From: Tanytarsus gracilentus
Taxonomy: Eukaryota; Arthropoda; Insecta; Diptera; Chironomidae
DNA length: 64,000 nt
Assembly: GCA_038502055.1 (NCBI GenBank)
Contig: JAXRKN010000019.1
Location: forward strand, 620,001 to 684,000
Direction of reading: 5' to 3'
Part shown: positions 39,885-51,061 of the stretch, one piece after another
How the letters are laid out: the number at the start of each line of letters is the position of its first letter
How positions within the stretch are numbered: position 1 is the stretch's first letter
Notes under the pieces: generated by a model
What the model saw: only the letters and a program-made list of their open reading frames with translations
The model's database searches: none
What the model was told of the DNA's origin: nothing
Position numbers and translations under genes: made by a program

Positions 39885-39918
39885 ACTGAGAACTTTTTGC
39901 GGATTTCATGTATTTATA
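39885..39918 (-). promoter_or_regulatory. TATA box and initiator of the terpene synthase
   Basis: On the minus strand TATAAATA (39918-39911) is followed about 31 nt later by TCAGTG (A at 39887), matching the arthropod initiator TCAGT. The ATG at 39871 would then have a leader of about 16 nt. Confidence 0.65.
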
Positions 39919-40344
39919 TATGAGAAGATAATTAAGAGCAATGAAAATTGCAAGAGTTGAAGTCTATTAAAAAATTTAATTGCGTTCTAAAAAATCAAGT
40001 TCCTTTATTCGCCCAGGGGCAGACACAAAATATCTTGAGTTGTAAAATTAAATTAATTTAATTAGAAAAATAAAGTTCAAACTTAAATTAAAGTCAAATT
40101 TTAAAAAGTTAAAAAAATAAAATTTAAACTTAACGTCCCCTTGCGTTGGTATAATTATAGCTCCGCTATATATTAATTTTGGATTTTTCCAAAACCTGTT
40201 TTCGGCCCCTAATGCCAAGACATTACATTTTGCAATATCAAAACTTATACTCAAATGATAGGCCTAGTCAAACCCTACAAACTGGCGAAAACAGATTTGA
40301 AATCGGTTGATCCTACGAGGAGTTAGAGCCATTTAAGTCATCTT

Positions 40345-40408
40345 ACTTTCTCACTTTCTCACTTTCTCACTTTCTCACTTTCTCACTTTCTCACTTTCTT
40401 ACTTTCTT
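40345..40408 (+). repeat. 8-bp tandem repeat (ACTTTCTC)x8
   Basis: Eight consecutive units, the last two reading ACTTTCTT, lie inside the repeat element that starts at 40156. Confidence 0.9.
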
Positions 40409-40582
40409 ACGATCTTAGTGAACGCCATATCTCAAGAACGGCTGGTCGGATTTGACTCGGGTTTGTGGCTAAAGATCGGGTTTTGGCTCTAGTTGTGCAA
40501 GAAGTATTTAGTTTTGAGGTACGACCCTCCAAGGACCGTCCGTGGGTGCAAAAATGTCCTTTTTCATACAAATTTTTTTTTA

Positions 40583-40812
40583 TATGGCTTCATGGGTATC
40601 GTTGAACTCATAATTGCATCAGGAATCGATTGGCATTGACGATTTTTGAGGAATGTCCATCATGGCCGGCCAGGAGTGCCACTAATGTCCATTTTTCAGA
40701 ACTATGGCTTCATGGGTATCGTTGAACTCGTTATTGCATCAGGAATCGATTTACATTGATAATTTTTGAAGAATGTCCTTCATGATTAACCAAGAGTGCC
40801 ACTAATGCTCAT
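40583..40812. repeat. Two tandem 120-bp copies
   Basis: Both copies begin TATGGCTTCATGGGTATCG and share the words CAGGAATCGATT, AATGTCC and GAGTGCCACTAATG at the same offsets, with scattered substitutions. They lie inside the repeat element at 40156-40849. Confidence 0.8.
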
Positions 40813-41337
40813 TGCAACGGAGTAGGGTACTAATCTATGCGGAGCTATTGGAAATGGCAACGCCGTTTGCAGACTCATCTTGTTTTTACATAAAATTCTC
40901 AAATTATTATTAAAATTAGTGTTTTAAGTGTTTAAAAAAATAGTAAAACACGTCAACAAGTTCACAACAATATCTCATGGAAGAAGAAGCGAAAATGAGC
41001 GAATTACGAGAGGTGAATTTGTTTTAACAAGTCGGCTTTTATTTCATTAATTCATCGCTCTTTTTAGCTTAATTAACAATGCAATATTTGCTCTTCACAT
41101 TGATGACTTCAAATTGAAGTAGAAGAAATCTTTTATAATTTTTAGTGGGTATTAGATTTTAATTAAAATATAATTTCACATTGAAGATATTTAATTTAAT
41201 TTTATTTTCGTGAGTATCCAACTAAACCAACTAATAATCTGTGACACAGTTGAGGCATACTAAATGCAACTAACTAAGTTAGATAGAGAGGAAGGATAAC
41301 CGAGATTTTTATACAGTTAGTTTGAACACTCTGTTAA

Positions 41338-41429
41338 TCAGCTATGGAAAGGAGACAAAAACGGGCGCGTCTATCCTGGTTTTCCCAGCGGACACCACTA
41401 TGTTATCAATCAATCAATCAATCAATCAA
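41338..41429 (+). mobile_element. 5'-truncated non-LTR element end with (AATC)n tail
   Basis: A perfect 21-bp direct repeat (41317-41337 and 41430-41450) brackets 92 bp that end in a run of AATC units. This is the form of a strongly 5'-truncated LINE copy with a short-repeat tail. The body is GC-richer than its surroundings. It may belong to the same broad class as 27740-28752, whose tail is (TAATC)n. Confidence 0.7.
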
Positions 41430-42552
41430 TTAGTTTGAACACTCTGTTAAATGAGAACTTCTTTTTTATTTATTAATATTTCGGAGAACAGCGGTATTTT
41501 AAAAGCAGCGTTTCATTTTCTGCGAGAACTACGGTAAGCACCAAAGTCTCTTAACTCACGTGGTTTAATTGAAAAATTATTAGCAGTTAACAAATTTAAA
41601 GAAATAATTATTTTATTAATTTTTTAATGCATCTAAAAGAGTCTTAAATTAATTTTGCCATCATCCATATCAGCGTTCGCGTTTGCCACTTAATTGACAT
41701 CATAAATCATCCCTTAATGGATTGAGTTCGAGAGAGAGATATAGTAACTCACATGTCACATAATTTTTGCGAGAGGATGTTTAAGCAAAATTTTTAATCT
41801 CATTGTTGATGAATGTTGATGTGAGTTGCAATGACAAAAATTACAGAAATTGCATGCTGATGTTGATGATAGTGCGGGACTGAGGGTAAATTTAATTTTA
41901 ATTATGACGAAGTGATTGCGATGGATCGTGCTCGGTGTCGTATTTAATTAAGATAGAATGTGAGATGAGAAATTTTTAATGAAACTTTTTTAAGCATTCT
42001 AAAAATATTTTTCTTAGTAATTTTCAGTCAATAAATCACAACATCAAAACTATCAGATCATCATCTCACAAATCGATTGCTCCTAAAATTTTATTTCTCA
42101 TTTTTTGCCTTCCAGCAAAAAAAACACAACAAAGATATGAAAATAACGAACGCAATGAAAATATTATTGATGATGAGAGGAAATTTTTCGAGTCATTATT
42201 AACTCCCAAGGTTGGTAATTTATTATCAATAAGATAGCGCTGGATAAAAAAGAGGTTGAAAGGAAAATGAATTATTGAGAGGTCATTAAGTGAAGGTTGG
42301 AAGAAAAATAGTGAGATGAAAAATAGCGAGAAGGAAAATTTGAGATGAAAAACGAGGGCGAAAAGCAAAAGTAGAAAATAATTTAGCATTTGATATTTTT
42401 GTTGACTTTTATCAAAAAATTGTTTAAAAATTTAGCTGAAAATTATTTAAATATAAGTTTAAAAAATTTATTTAACAAATTTTGTTATTTTTCAGGGTGC
42501 TGGACATTTAGACCCATGGAACGTTTTACAAAAAAATATTATTTCATAAATA

Positions 42553-42714
42553 CCTGCGTGGGACATGAAAACCGTTGGGGACGTAAATTTAAATAAAAGT
42601 ATCCTTTTTGTATACAATTGTCTATTGAAAATACGTTGGGGCCGAGATTTAAATTTTATTTGTATGAGGATTTTTTGAATTTTAACGGTAAAATTTGGCC
42701 ATGTCCCACGCAGG
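42553..42714. mobile_element. 162-bp MITE with 15-bp TIRs and 8-bp target duplication
   Basis: Perfect 15-bp inverted ends CCTGCGTGGGACATG and CATGTCCCACGCAGG are flanked by CATAAATA at 42545-42552 and 42715-42722. An 8-bp duplication suggests a hAT-type or other 8-bp-duplicating transposase. Inside, CGTTGGGG occurs twice as a direct repeat. No coding capacity. Confidence 0.85.
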
Positions 42715-42722
42715 CATAAATA

Positions 42723-43724
42723 GAGTTAATAAAAGAATTAACGTGTCAAAAATCATTTTTTAACCAATTTCTCATACTTTTGCATGATTGTGAATCTGTA
42801 TTTGGTGTTAAACTCTCTAAAAATTACCAACTTTATAAATTTTGGCCTTCAAGTTTTTTGAATTTAAATAAAATGTCTCAACGTTGATCTTTAAATTTTC
42901 CATTATTTTTCCTCACAACCCTCATCGTTCCTTTTTCAATCATTATCTCCACATCTCCACATCTCATGTCAATTATCTCCGCATTTTACTCTCGAATACT
43001 TTTCATCTATTCATAACATCAACATTGTCTTCGTGATTATCCTTCATACTTTTTCTTCATCAAAGTGAGGGACGAGCATCCTATTAATATCATCATTATA
43101 ATCAATTGTAACATCATCATAAAGGAAAGAAATTGCTACTTCATTGTATTTGCATTAGACACACATCATGTGATGGCGAGGATGAATAGAAAATGTTCTT
43201 GTTATGAAAAGATGAAGTTGGAGAAAAATATTGAAAGAAGATTTTAACGAGACTTTAATTAATTTTTTTAGATTATAATATTTTTGATAATTTTGCTCTT
43301 TATCACGACTTGAGGACATATTACCCACATCCAAAAGTTGTGGGCAAGGTTAATAGCTACTGGCAAAATTGCTCATAATAAATAATAAAAATAAAAAAAA
43401 TCACACAAGTAAAAAGTTCAACATTTCTCATTTTAAAACTGTCGTCATTTTAAACCATCGTCATCGATTCTTTTCACTCAATGTAACACTCAATTTCTCA
43501 ATTCTCCATTTTTTCGTATTCGAAGAAAAAACACTTTCGTTGCACGCTTTCGTTCTTGAGTTCATTTCGAAGCTCAATTTTCTCTCACTTGACATAAATT
43601 TCACTCGATTGCAGCTCAAATTGATTGCTCAAATCTTTATCTGAGTGCAATAAATTTCTATTTCAAGTTGGAGATTGTTAAAATTTGCTCGAATGATAAT
43701 TTTATTTCTTATATTGTGAAAATT
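42723..43724. other. Intergenic region downstream of the nuclease gene
   Basis: I see no coding sequence or RNA gene that I can support. The region is AT-rich; it lies 3' of the minus-strand nuclease gene, so polyadenylation would occur at its right edge. Confidence 0.4.
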
Positions 43725-45106
43725 TTAAATCAGTAAATTTGTGATGTGATTAAGTCCATGAATATGCGGAACAGCCCTCAAAAAGTCTTGAACCTCACAT
43801 GCATATGAATATCCTCGAGCCAAATCAGTTCTCGTCCATGAAACATAACTAATTTGATCACTAACATCATGACACACAATGTAGCCGTCTCGCATGATGT
43901 CCTCGAGTGTCAAATGATAGTTATTGACTCCAATTAAGACAACTCCTGAGTTGCTCTCATGATGTATGAGAGTTTTGTAGTAAATCATTGGAACTGGGAT
44001 GCGAGCTGCCGGCCAATCGAGAAAAATTTGACGCCACTCCCGTGCTTCCGTCCAAAGTCGAGTAATTCCATGAGTTCCCGTCCATACGTCAAGATGAAGA
44101 TTTCTGTCCGATGCCAATTGACGTGTGGAAATTTCCACAGAAACCCAATTACGGCCATTAAACGTTTGCCATTGAGGTGCGGCGTTGATAAACTAAAAAA
44201 ATATTTTGTAAAATTTCTAAACACTTTTAGTAACTAACCAAAAAAGTAGCTTGTTGTTCCCAACCGAAAATAAAATCTGTCATAGCTGCGATGTGACCAC
44301 GTGACAAAAAAACGTCACTCGGATCGGCCTCAATGAAAAATTCAGCCTGTGACGTTGATTCTAAAATATTTCCAACTGTAACACGTTGATTAGCTCTCGT
44401 TTGAAGACTGTCCACACTGCGACCGGGAAAGAATTCATTTGGATTTTGAAAGCGTGGACGTGAAACACTGCGTTGACTTGCTGAAGATAAATTATTAAAT
44501 CTAACTAAAATTAAAAAAAGTTGTTGAAATTCTCACCATCTGAAATCGGTGTAAACTTATGACTCGTGTACCAATTTTGTTCGAGCACTAAATCATGGCA
44601 TGAGGTGTAAGTATGAACCCATCGACTTTCAACATCAAATCCAACATCAACTAAAATTCCGTTCTGAAAGCAAGGTGTTGAAGTTCTTCGTGTTGTCCAC
44701 TGAGGCCAAAGGTCACATCTAAACTGATTAAATGCAAAATTTGTTCCTGCATAGTCAAAAGTTTGACCGCTGACGCATGAAGCTGTGATTAGATTTGGAG
44801 CGCTGGGAAAGTTAGTCCATGCTGAAGAGCACCATAATTCCATCTAAATAAATTCAATATTAAAAAAAAAGTTAAGACTAAAACTTTTACCTGCTCGCCA
44901 GCGGTCATTTGAATTTGTCCTGCTCTATTTGCTGGATAAAAAGGATCAGCAGTTCCTGGTCTCAAAAAAACTGGCTGAGGACTTGCAGTTTGTGTGTGAA
45001 TGTCAATCGTGCAAGCCACATTTGCTGCATTAATTTCATCATAAGGAATTTCACGACCAAACACTGACGCGATCGCCAAAAAATTGAGAACAATCACCTT
45101 AAACAT
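43725..45106 (-). CDS. Secreted DNA/RNA non-specific endonuclease
   Basis: Four exons (45106-44891, 44843-44537, 44480-44239, 44192-43725) give 410 residues. The start has a signal peptide (MFKVIVLNFLAIASVFG). The Endonuclease_NS domain carries SRGHIAAMTDF with the catalytic His237 of the (D)RGH motif; the usual Asp is Ser234 here. NAAPQWQTFNG follows with the metal-binding Asn258. Several cysteines in the N-terminal half suggest a disulfide-stabilised secreted enzyme. Insect members of this family are salivary, gut or haemolymph nucleases that cut DNA and RNA with Mg2+. All splice junctions are GT-AG with matching phases. Function in digestion or immunity is inferred. No special link to the neighbouring genes is visible. 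Confidence 0.9.
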
Positions 45107-46042
45107 TTCAACAAGTAATGCGACGATGATGTACAGAAAATTTGACTTTTATAAAAAAAAGTCATGTTGATAAAAAAATTGCGATGATAAAAAATTTTAA
45201 ATCTTTTAATAGAAACACTTAAGTTGTCCTACGCAAATGCTAATTTTACTGATAATGTTATCAAAAAATTGAAAGGATTAAAAAAGTAACGGATTTAAAA
45301 AATTTAACTTTGTGTCTTGGATGAAGCACATGGATTCAATAAAAAAAAAATTAAAATTAAATTAATTTTAGAAATATTTTTAAAAATATCTTTTTTATTA
45401 ATTAATTTATTGCATTTTCAAATTAATTTAAAATTTTCATCAAAAAATCAAACTATAAATTAGAAAATATTAAAAAATTAAGTCATATTTTAATTTTTAA
45501 GTTCCTTATGACTGAAACCTTATTAATATTTTTAAAAATTGCTTGATCAAGATTTTATGACGTCGTTAGAACATCCGATGGCAACAAATTTTAATTGTGA
45601 GAGAATAAAAACTAACAACAGAGAAAAAATATCAATTCTCTCTCCTTAAAAGTAAGAAAATGTATGTTGAATTTCTTACAATGTGCGCAGAATCCAAGAA
45701 AAAGTAAATTTATAACAAAAAACTTTTGAGCGTGAGAAGATTTAAATATAATTTTAAATTATTTATAAAATTTTTGTGAAATTTAAATAAAAAAAACTCA
45801 AATTTAATTTAAATCATTTTCACATTAATTTTAATTTATTTAACTCGCTCATTTTTCGGCTTTAAAATTTTCTCTCGTGAGAGAAATCAAATTTTACTCT
45901 CACAAAAAAGTCATTCGCAAAAAAAGTCTTTTCTGACTCATCATTTGTTTACCGCCGTCAGTGGGTGAAGAGGAAAAAATTATCTCAACGAAAAAAAAAG
46001 TCTATCTAATAATTTTTAAAGATAACCAGAGAAGGTGCTTAA
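45107..46042. other. Divergent promoter region between nuclease and RILP-like gene
   Basis: The nuclease gene (-) and the RILP-like gene (+) are transcribed away from this 0.9-kb AT-rich stretch, so it should hold both promoters. I see no clear TATA box placed to choose, and no other gene. Confidence 0.4.
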
Positions 46043-47631
46043 ATGCCTCGCTTTCTTCCATCGATGAGCGAATCGAATTCAATACAAGATGTGTCGGTGG
46101 TTGACGTTTATGACTTGGCGAGTGAGATTGGAAAAGAGTGCGAGAAAATAATCGATGCATATGGAACCGAATCTGTGCAGGTTTGTGAAGAATTTTGTGA
46201 GATGAAAATTTAAGTTTTTAAATTATTGAGAAGAAAATTTTAGTCGGGATTTTTTTTTTTTTTTTTTTTTTTTATCGAGAACTATGGTAAGGACGGAAGC
46301 TGCGCTGGTTTGCGTCTGACCAGGGTCGAAAGATACCTGAGAGCTATCACATCGTTAAATATCAATACCAATACCAGAAAATTTTAGTCGGGATTTTTAT
46401 TTTGCGGTTTAATGATTAATTTTTATTTACTCGCGATGTTTCATCAAAACTTAAATCACTGATAATTCGCATTTAGTCAAATTTATAGCCGAGCTAAAAT
46501 TTAATTTTTTAGACTTTAATCCCAAAATGCATAACGGCCTTGGAAATGCTGGAAGCGTTTGCCAGTGAGCGAGAAATTGTTGCCAATGAACTTCAGGATT
46601 TGAATGCAAAAATCTCAAAATTAGAGAACGAAAAAGCTGAAAGATCGGAGTCTAGAAAGAGATTTGAGAAGGTGAAAAAGTTCATTTTACAAAATTAAAA
46701 ATAATTCAAAATATTTGCCACGTTTAAGGAGCTGGAATCAATTGAAGAAACCTGGCGCAGTGAAACCCGTGAACTTCTCGCCGCCATCAGTCGTCTTCAA
46801 GATGAAAATCGTCGTCTTCAAAAACAGTGCAACAACTCGTCGCCCTCACAATCAAATTCACCCAACAAACAACAAAACGAAGATTTTCTTCTCATTCAAA
46901 AGCTCAACGATCAAGTCAACAAACAGAGGTGTGACATGAAAAATAAAGAGATGGAAATTGAGGAGAAAACTTGCGTGATTGAGACAATGAAGTCTGAAAT
47001 TGAAAGCTTTAGAAATTGTTCGATAGAGTCGAAGAGAAAAGCGAAAATTGTACAGTCACAAATTCAGACGCTGTGCGAGGAGAGAGCTGACTTTTTGGCT
47101 AAAATACAAGACCAACATCGTGAGATGATTTCCTTGAAGAAACAACTTGGAATTGCTGAGAAGGAAAATGAAGATTTTATGAGTTTAACTGAGGAGGAAA
47201 TTAATAAGCCAAGATTTACAGTCGCTGAACTAAAGGAGGTGCTAGCCGAACGGAATGAGCTCAAAAAACGTGTCAATGATCTTGAGGAAGAGTTGGTGAC
47301 ATTTAAACCGCCACCGGTTGTTGCGCGATCGCCTTCTCCACCAACCCCTGATCCAATGATTGAAAGCATTTACGATCCATACGATCTTCCAGTCCAAGGT
47401 CCACTTCCACAAGAACCAAATGACGCTCCGTGGAAGAAATCCACACAAACTCCCTCGGGAATTAGAAAATTGTGAGTTAAACTTTTTGAAAAATTTAAAT
47501 AAAATTTTAAAATTTTCGCAATTTTTAGCTTCCGTAAACTTTTTTCGGAAAACGACACTGGATTTCCACGATCATTCACCATCTCGACTCTGACAAAAAT
47601 GGCATTGTCAACACCTAATAATGATTATTAA
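46043..47631 (+). CDS. RILP-like Rab effector (RILPL homologue)
   Basis: Four exons (46043-46180, 46513-46671, 46729-47471, 47529-47631) give 380 residues. The N-terminal part (VVDVYDLASEIGKECEKII, about 19-37) fits the RH1 domain. Long coiled coils follow. PRFTVAELKEVLAERNELKK at 260-279 is the RH2 region, which in RILP-family proteins binds phosphorylated or GTP-bound Rab GTPases. The C-terminal tail is Pro-rich and ends in a short basic/hydrophobic exon. RILP family members link Rab proteins on lysosomes or ciliary vesicles to dynein. The first intron is enlarged by a retroposon (46251-46375). The final exon is well supported by GTGAGT and TTTTTAG. Identity as the RILPL type rests on RH2 and the overall plan. 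Confidence 0.87.
46251..46375 (-). mobile_element. Poly(A)-tailed short retroposon in intron 1 of the RILP-like gene
   Basis: A direct repeat of at least 19 bp (46232-46250 and 46376-46394) brackets a T-run of about 23 followed by about 100 bp. On the minus strand this is a short body with a poly(A) tail, the signature of LINE-mediated retroposition. The body resembles 6463-6542 (shared GAAAGATACCTGAGAGCTA-like word) and a fragment at about 41524-41538. The source gene or SINE family is not recognised. Confidence 0.7.
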
Positions 47632-48071
47632 AGTGATATTAGAAAGTTGAAAGATTTAAATGAATTTCAAGTTGAATTTCTTTTTGTGAATTTTTAGATG
47701 AAAAGTGTACCGAAAGCAGATTGACAATATGATAAATTAATTAATGAAACGAGTTTGTTAATTTGATTCTCTGATATTAATTTAAATTTTAAAAATTAAT
47801 TCAACTATTAAAATGATTTAAAAAAATTAAAGAATGAAAATTTCAACCAGGGGTGGGTAACTCTCACTATTCACCCCTTGATTTCGACACTAGTGGGTCC
47901 ACTTTACCCTTCTGATCTGACTTTAAACTTTCTCACATATGAATCTTATCAACTAAATAATTAGATTTTAATTGAAGGCCCCAATTTCAATACTATTCCC
48001 CATTTCGATATTTTGTTTTTATTTTTGTTTTTATATTAATTATTTATAAAATTTTTTTAAATTTTTTCTTT

Positions 48072-48109
<38 letters not shown>

Positions 48110-49325
48110 TGTTTTAAAAACATTCAAAAAAAATTTAAATTTATTTATAAAAAAATTTTAAATTTATTTATAAAAAAATTTAGTTTAAAGAGAAAATTTA
48201 TATAAAAAAATTGAAAGTCAGCAGTTTAAAAATTTAAATATCGCCTAATAAAATATCAGAGACTGTAGAAGTAAAAGTAGAAAATTGGTCATCGAACATT
48301 CATCAACAGCTTTGGAAACTAGAAAGATTCAAAATAGATTTCATCATTGCATAATTGTCAAATTTGATGTAAATTTTATGTAAATTTTACATTTTTTTTA
48401 TGTTAAATTCATATGAATTTTACGTAAAAAAAATTTTGTATACAAATTTTACGTAAAATTGACATAAATTTGATAAGTTTTTGTTCTATGGGAATGTTCG
48501 ATGACTCAATTTGCGAAAATTGATATCAATTAATCTTTAACAAAAAAAAACCCTAGTTTTTGGTCAATTTTCAAAGATCTCAAAACTTTCAAAAGTTTTT
48601 GAATTTTTACGAAATGACCATCAACAAATAAATTTCCACAAATAAATTTTTTGTTGTAAGTAGTTGACACTAAAAATCATCACAAAAATATCAAAAAATT
48701 AATTATTGAAAAGCATTGTGAAAGCCACTGTGAAAAGCTGCTGTAAAATTTCAGCTTTTTTGTAAGGAAATCATAAAATGTGATTGCATAAAATAATCAA
48801 AGACAAAAAAATATTGTAGATCATCTGAATTCAAAGCCATGGCATTTCTAACCCCAGATAAAATATCTGCACGATATCAAAGCTAAATAAGATCAAAAAT
48901 ACATAAAACTCCTTCATCATTTTACAAAACTCAGAGGTTGAGAAACTTGAAAAATCCAAACATGATATTTCGAGTGCTTCAGCTTCCGATGAAACCTGAT
49001 GCCAAATTTTCTTCTTCTAAAAAAAATTTAAAAGATCTGATAAAAATTCTCAATTTATTCCATTTTTTAGAAAATTTTTAAATTACAGTATTAAACTACC
49101 TAAAAATAGAAAAAAATAAAATTATGTTGAAAAATTTAAAGTTTTTTACTTTTCCTTTGTTCTGAAAAATAAACCTGTTTCTGGAATTTTTAGCGGAAAT
49201 TAAAACTTCGCGAATTTCTCTCACACAAAAATCAGCAAAAAAAACTAATTAACTTCATTTTATAACCAATTTTTTTTTATTGCCGTTTTATAATAATTTA
49301 AAATGTAGCAAAATAAAAATAAAGT
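47632..49325. other. Convergent intergenic region with repeats
   Basis: The RILP-like gene (+) and Get3 (-) converge here. The stretch contains a run of 30 A at 48076-48105, a tandem AT-rich repeat around TTTATTTATAAAAAAA at about 48135-48182, and an inverted-repeat element at 48282-48512. I see no coding sequence. Confidence 0.5.
48282..48512. mobile_element. Inverted-repeat element, probable MITE (231 bp)
   Basis: AAATTGGTCATCGAACATTC at the left and, reading the right end inward, AAATTGAGTCATCGAACATTC form inverted ends with a one-base gap; 14 bases are a perfect match. The interior has repeated TGTAAATTTTA words that are also self-complementary. No target duplication was found, so the superfamily is open. 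Confidence 0.5.
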
Positions 49326-50702
49326 TCAAGGTTGATAAGCATTGATTAGGTTCTCAGAAAATTCTTTCACCTTTTCAGTTCCACGCACTTCCTTGTCGAG
49401 TAGAGGTAATTTAATGACATGAAAGTCTTCATACAAATCCTTCATTTGATCTAAATATTTTCCTTGTGTCTTTAAGCGCGATTCACACATAATACAAGGC
49501 GGTTGTCCTTCCCTCTTAAAAAGAAGCTGATTAACGATTATGTTATGCGTGTCAATGCCCGTTTTCATCAACTCCTGAATTAATCTCTCCGTCTCGTAGA
49601 GTGAGAGAAATTCAGCTATGCAAACGCATATGAATGTCGTCTGATCGGGATTTTTGAATTGTTGATTGACCAATCGAATGATGTTTAGCATTTCTTCGAG
49701 CTTCGATGTGAAGGAGTCAGCGTTAAAGTCACTTATGCCAAAAATCGAGCCCATTTGATTCATAAAAGGAAGCAATTTCATTTTTAGACGAAGCATCTTT
49801 CCAATGCCTTTCTCGACTACTTGCGGGAATGAGAGAAGACGAAGAGTGTGACCTAAAATGATGAAGGTAATTATTAGATGTAGAGTTGACATCTCATCAA
49901 TACTAACCAGTTGGAGCTGTGTCAAAAACCACAACAGAGAAGTTCATTGAGTTGACGAGCTTCATGACTTCAGCATAGCTCATCGCCTCATCGATACCAG
50001 GAAGTGCTCCGACTATTTCTTGCAAGATTCCCTTTGTTAATTTAAGAGACGAATCTTCACGTTCAAAATATTCATCGGGAAGCTCATTGACACCGACCTA
50101 TGAATAATAAATTCGAGATCAAATGTCGTAGCTGACTCATTAGAATAGTTTTAAAGGCCTCAAGTCGCTATACTGGATCAATTATTTGAATCGACTTGAG
50201 GCATTAAAATTTAAAATTAGCTGGAACTTACACTTGGATCAACTTCCATTGCATATAAATTGCTAAAAATATAAAATTCATATTGGAATTCGTTCAATTG
50301 ATAAATTCTCAATCACTCACTCGAATCCATTCACTTTTGTTGGAACTTTTGTAAATTTTTGATCGAATGCATCACTATTATTATTATTATTGAGTTAATG
50401 AAAAAAAATTAAGAAATGAGATAAAAATTTATTAAATTCGTTCACCTGATGTTGTGAGCTGGATCTGTACTTAAGATCAGAACTGATTCTCTTACTTTAG
50501 TTAATTGTACTGCTAGAGAGCAACTGCATGTTGTCTTGCCAACTCCGCCTTTCCCTAGTAAGTTTACAAAAACAAAAACATGAGGATTTTTTGTAATTTG
50601 AATATTTTTGATTTTTTTACCTCCCACGAAAATCCACTTCAGCGTGTCCTGCTCGATGACATTCTTAAGCGTCGGCTCCAAGTCCTCAAAGTCGGTCTCC
50701 AT
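49326..50702 (-). CDS. ATPase Get3/ASNA1, tail-anchored protein targeting
   Basis: Six exons (50702-50621, 50554-50446, 50374-50321, 50262-50232, 50097-49908, 49852-49326) give 330 residues, close to the family's usual 330-350. The P-loop GGKGGVGKTT lies at 27-36, followed by LILSTDPAHNISDAF (switch I), FDTAPTGHTLR (switch II) and NQLLFKREG. The zinc-binding CxxC (Cys275, Cys278) of the eukaryotic homodimer is present. Get3 (Arr4, ASNA1, TRC40; ArsA-like) is a cytosolic ATPase that shields tail-anchored membrane proteins and delivers them to the ER. The ATG at 50702 is used because the codon before it is GTG. A 39-bp triplication lies just upstream (50782-50898). All junctions are in phase. 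Identity is secure. Confidence 0.96.
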
Positions 50703-50781
50703 CACTAATTACTTGTTAATTGAATTATATTTTTTGGAAATTGTCTAAAAATTAAAACGACAGCTGATCTGTGGTGCTGAA

Positions 50782-50898
50782 GTTGAGAAAACAATTTGAA
50801 ATTTTTTTGACCGTTACAAAGTTGAGAAAACAATTTGAAATTTTTTTGACCGTTACAAAGTTGAGAAAACAATTTGTAATTTTTTTGACTGTTAAAAA
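50782..50898. repeat. 39-bp tandem triplication upstream of Get3
   Basis: Three head-to-tail 39-bp copies begin GTTGAGAAAACAATTTG; the first two are identical and the third has a few changes. They lie about 80-200 bp upstream of the Get3 start codon, where the promoter should be. Confidence 0.9.
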
Positions 50899-51061
50899 GT
50901 TTTCGTATTAATTTATTAAAGGAATAAAAAAATATAATTTATTAATAGTGAAATATATTGTTAGTTTTGTCTATTAGATGAATTATAGAAGAATTCTGAG
51001 GTGAGATTAATAATTTCAGCATAAGTCATGACCACGAAATGGCTTCTTATTCTATCACCAT

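Larger units (their letters stand above)
40156..40849. mobile_element. Composite repeat element with inverted ATAGCTCCGC ends
   Basis: About 690 bp are bounded by ATAGCTCCGC at 40157 and its reverse complement GCGGAGCTAT ending at 40848; the similarity runs on for several bases inward (TATATTA / ATAGATTA). Inside are an 8-bp tandem repeat (ACTTTCTC, about eight copies, 40345-40408), a more GC-rich unique stretch, and two 120-bp tandem copies starting at 40583 and 40703. There is no open frame of note. No target duplication was identified. I do not recognise the family. Confidence 0.55.

Noticed and set aside
40014..40211. Possible hAT-like element with AGGGGC ends
   Set aside because: End similarity is only six or seven bases, no target duplication, and it overlaps the better-defined element at 40156.
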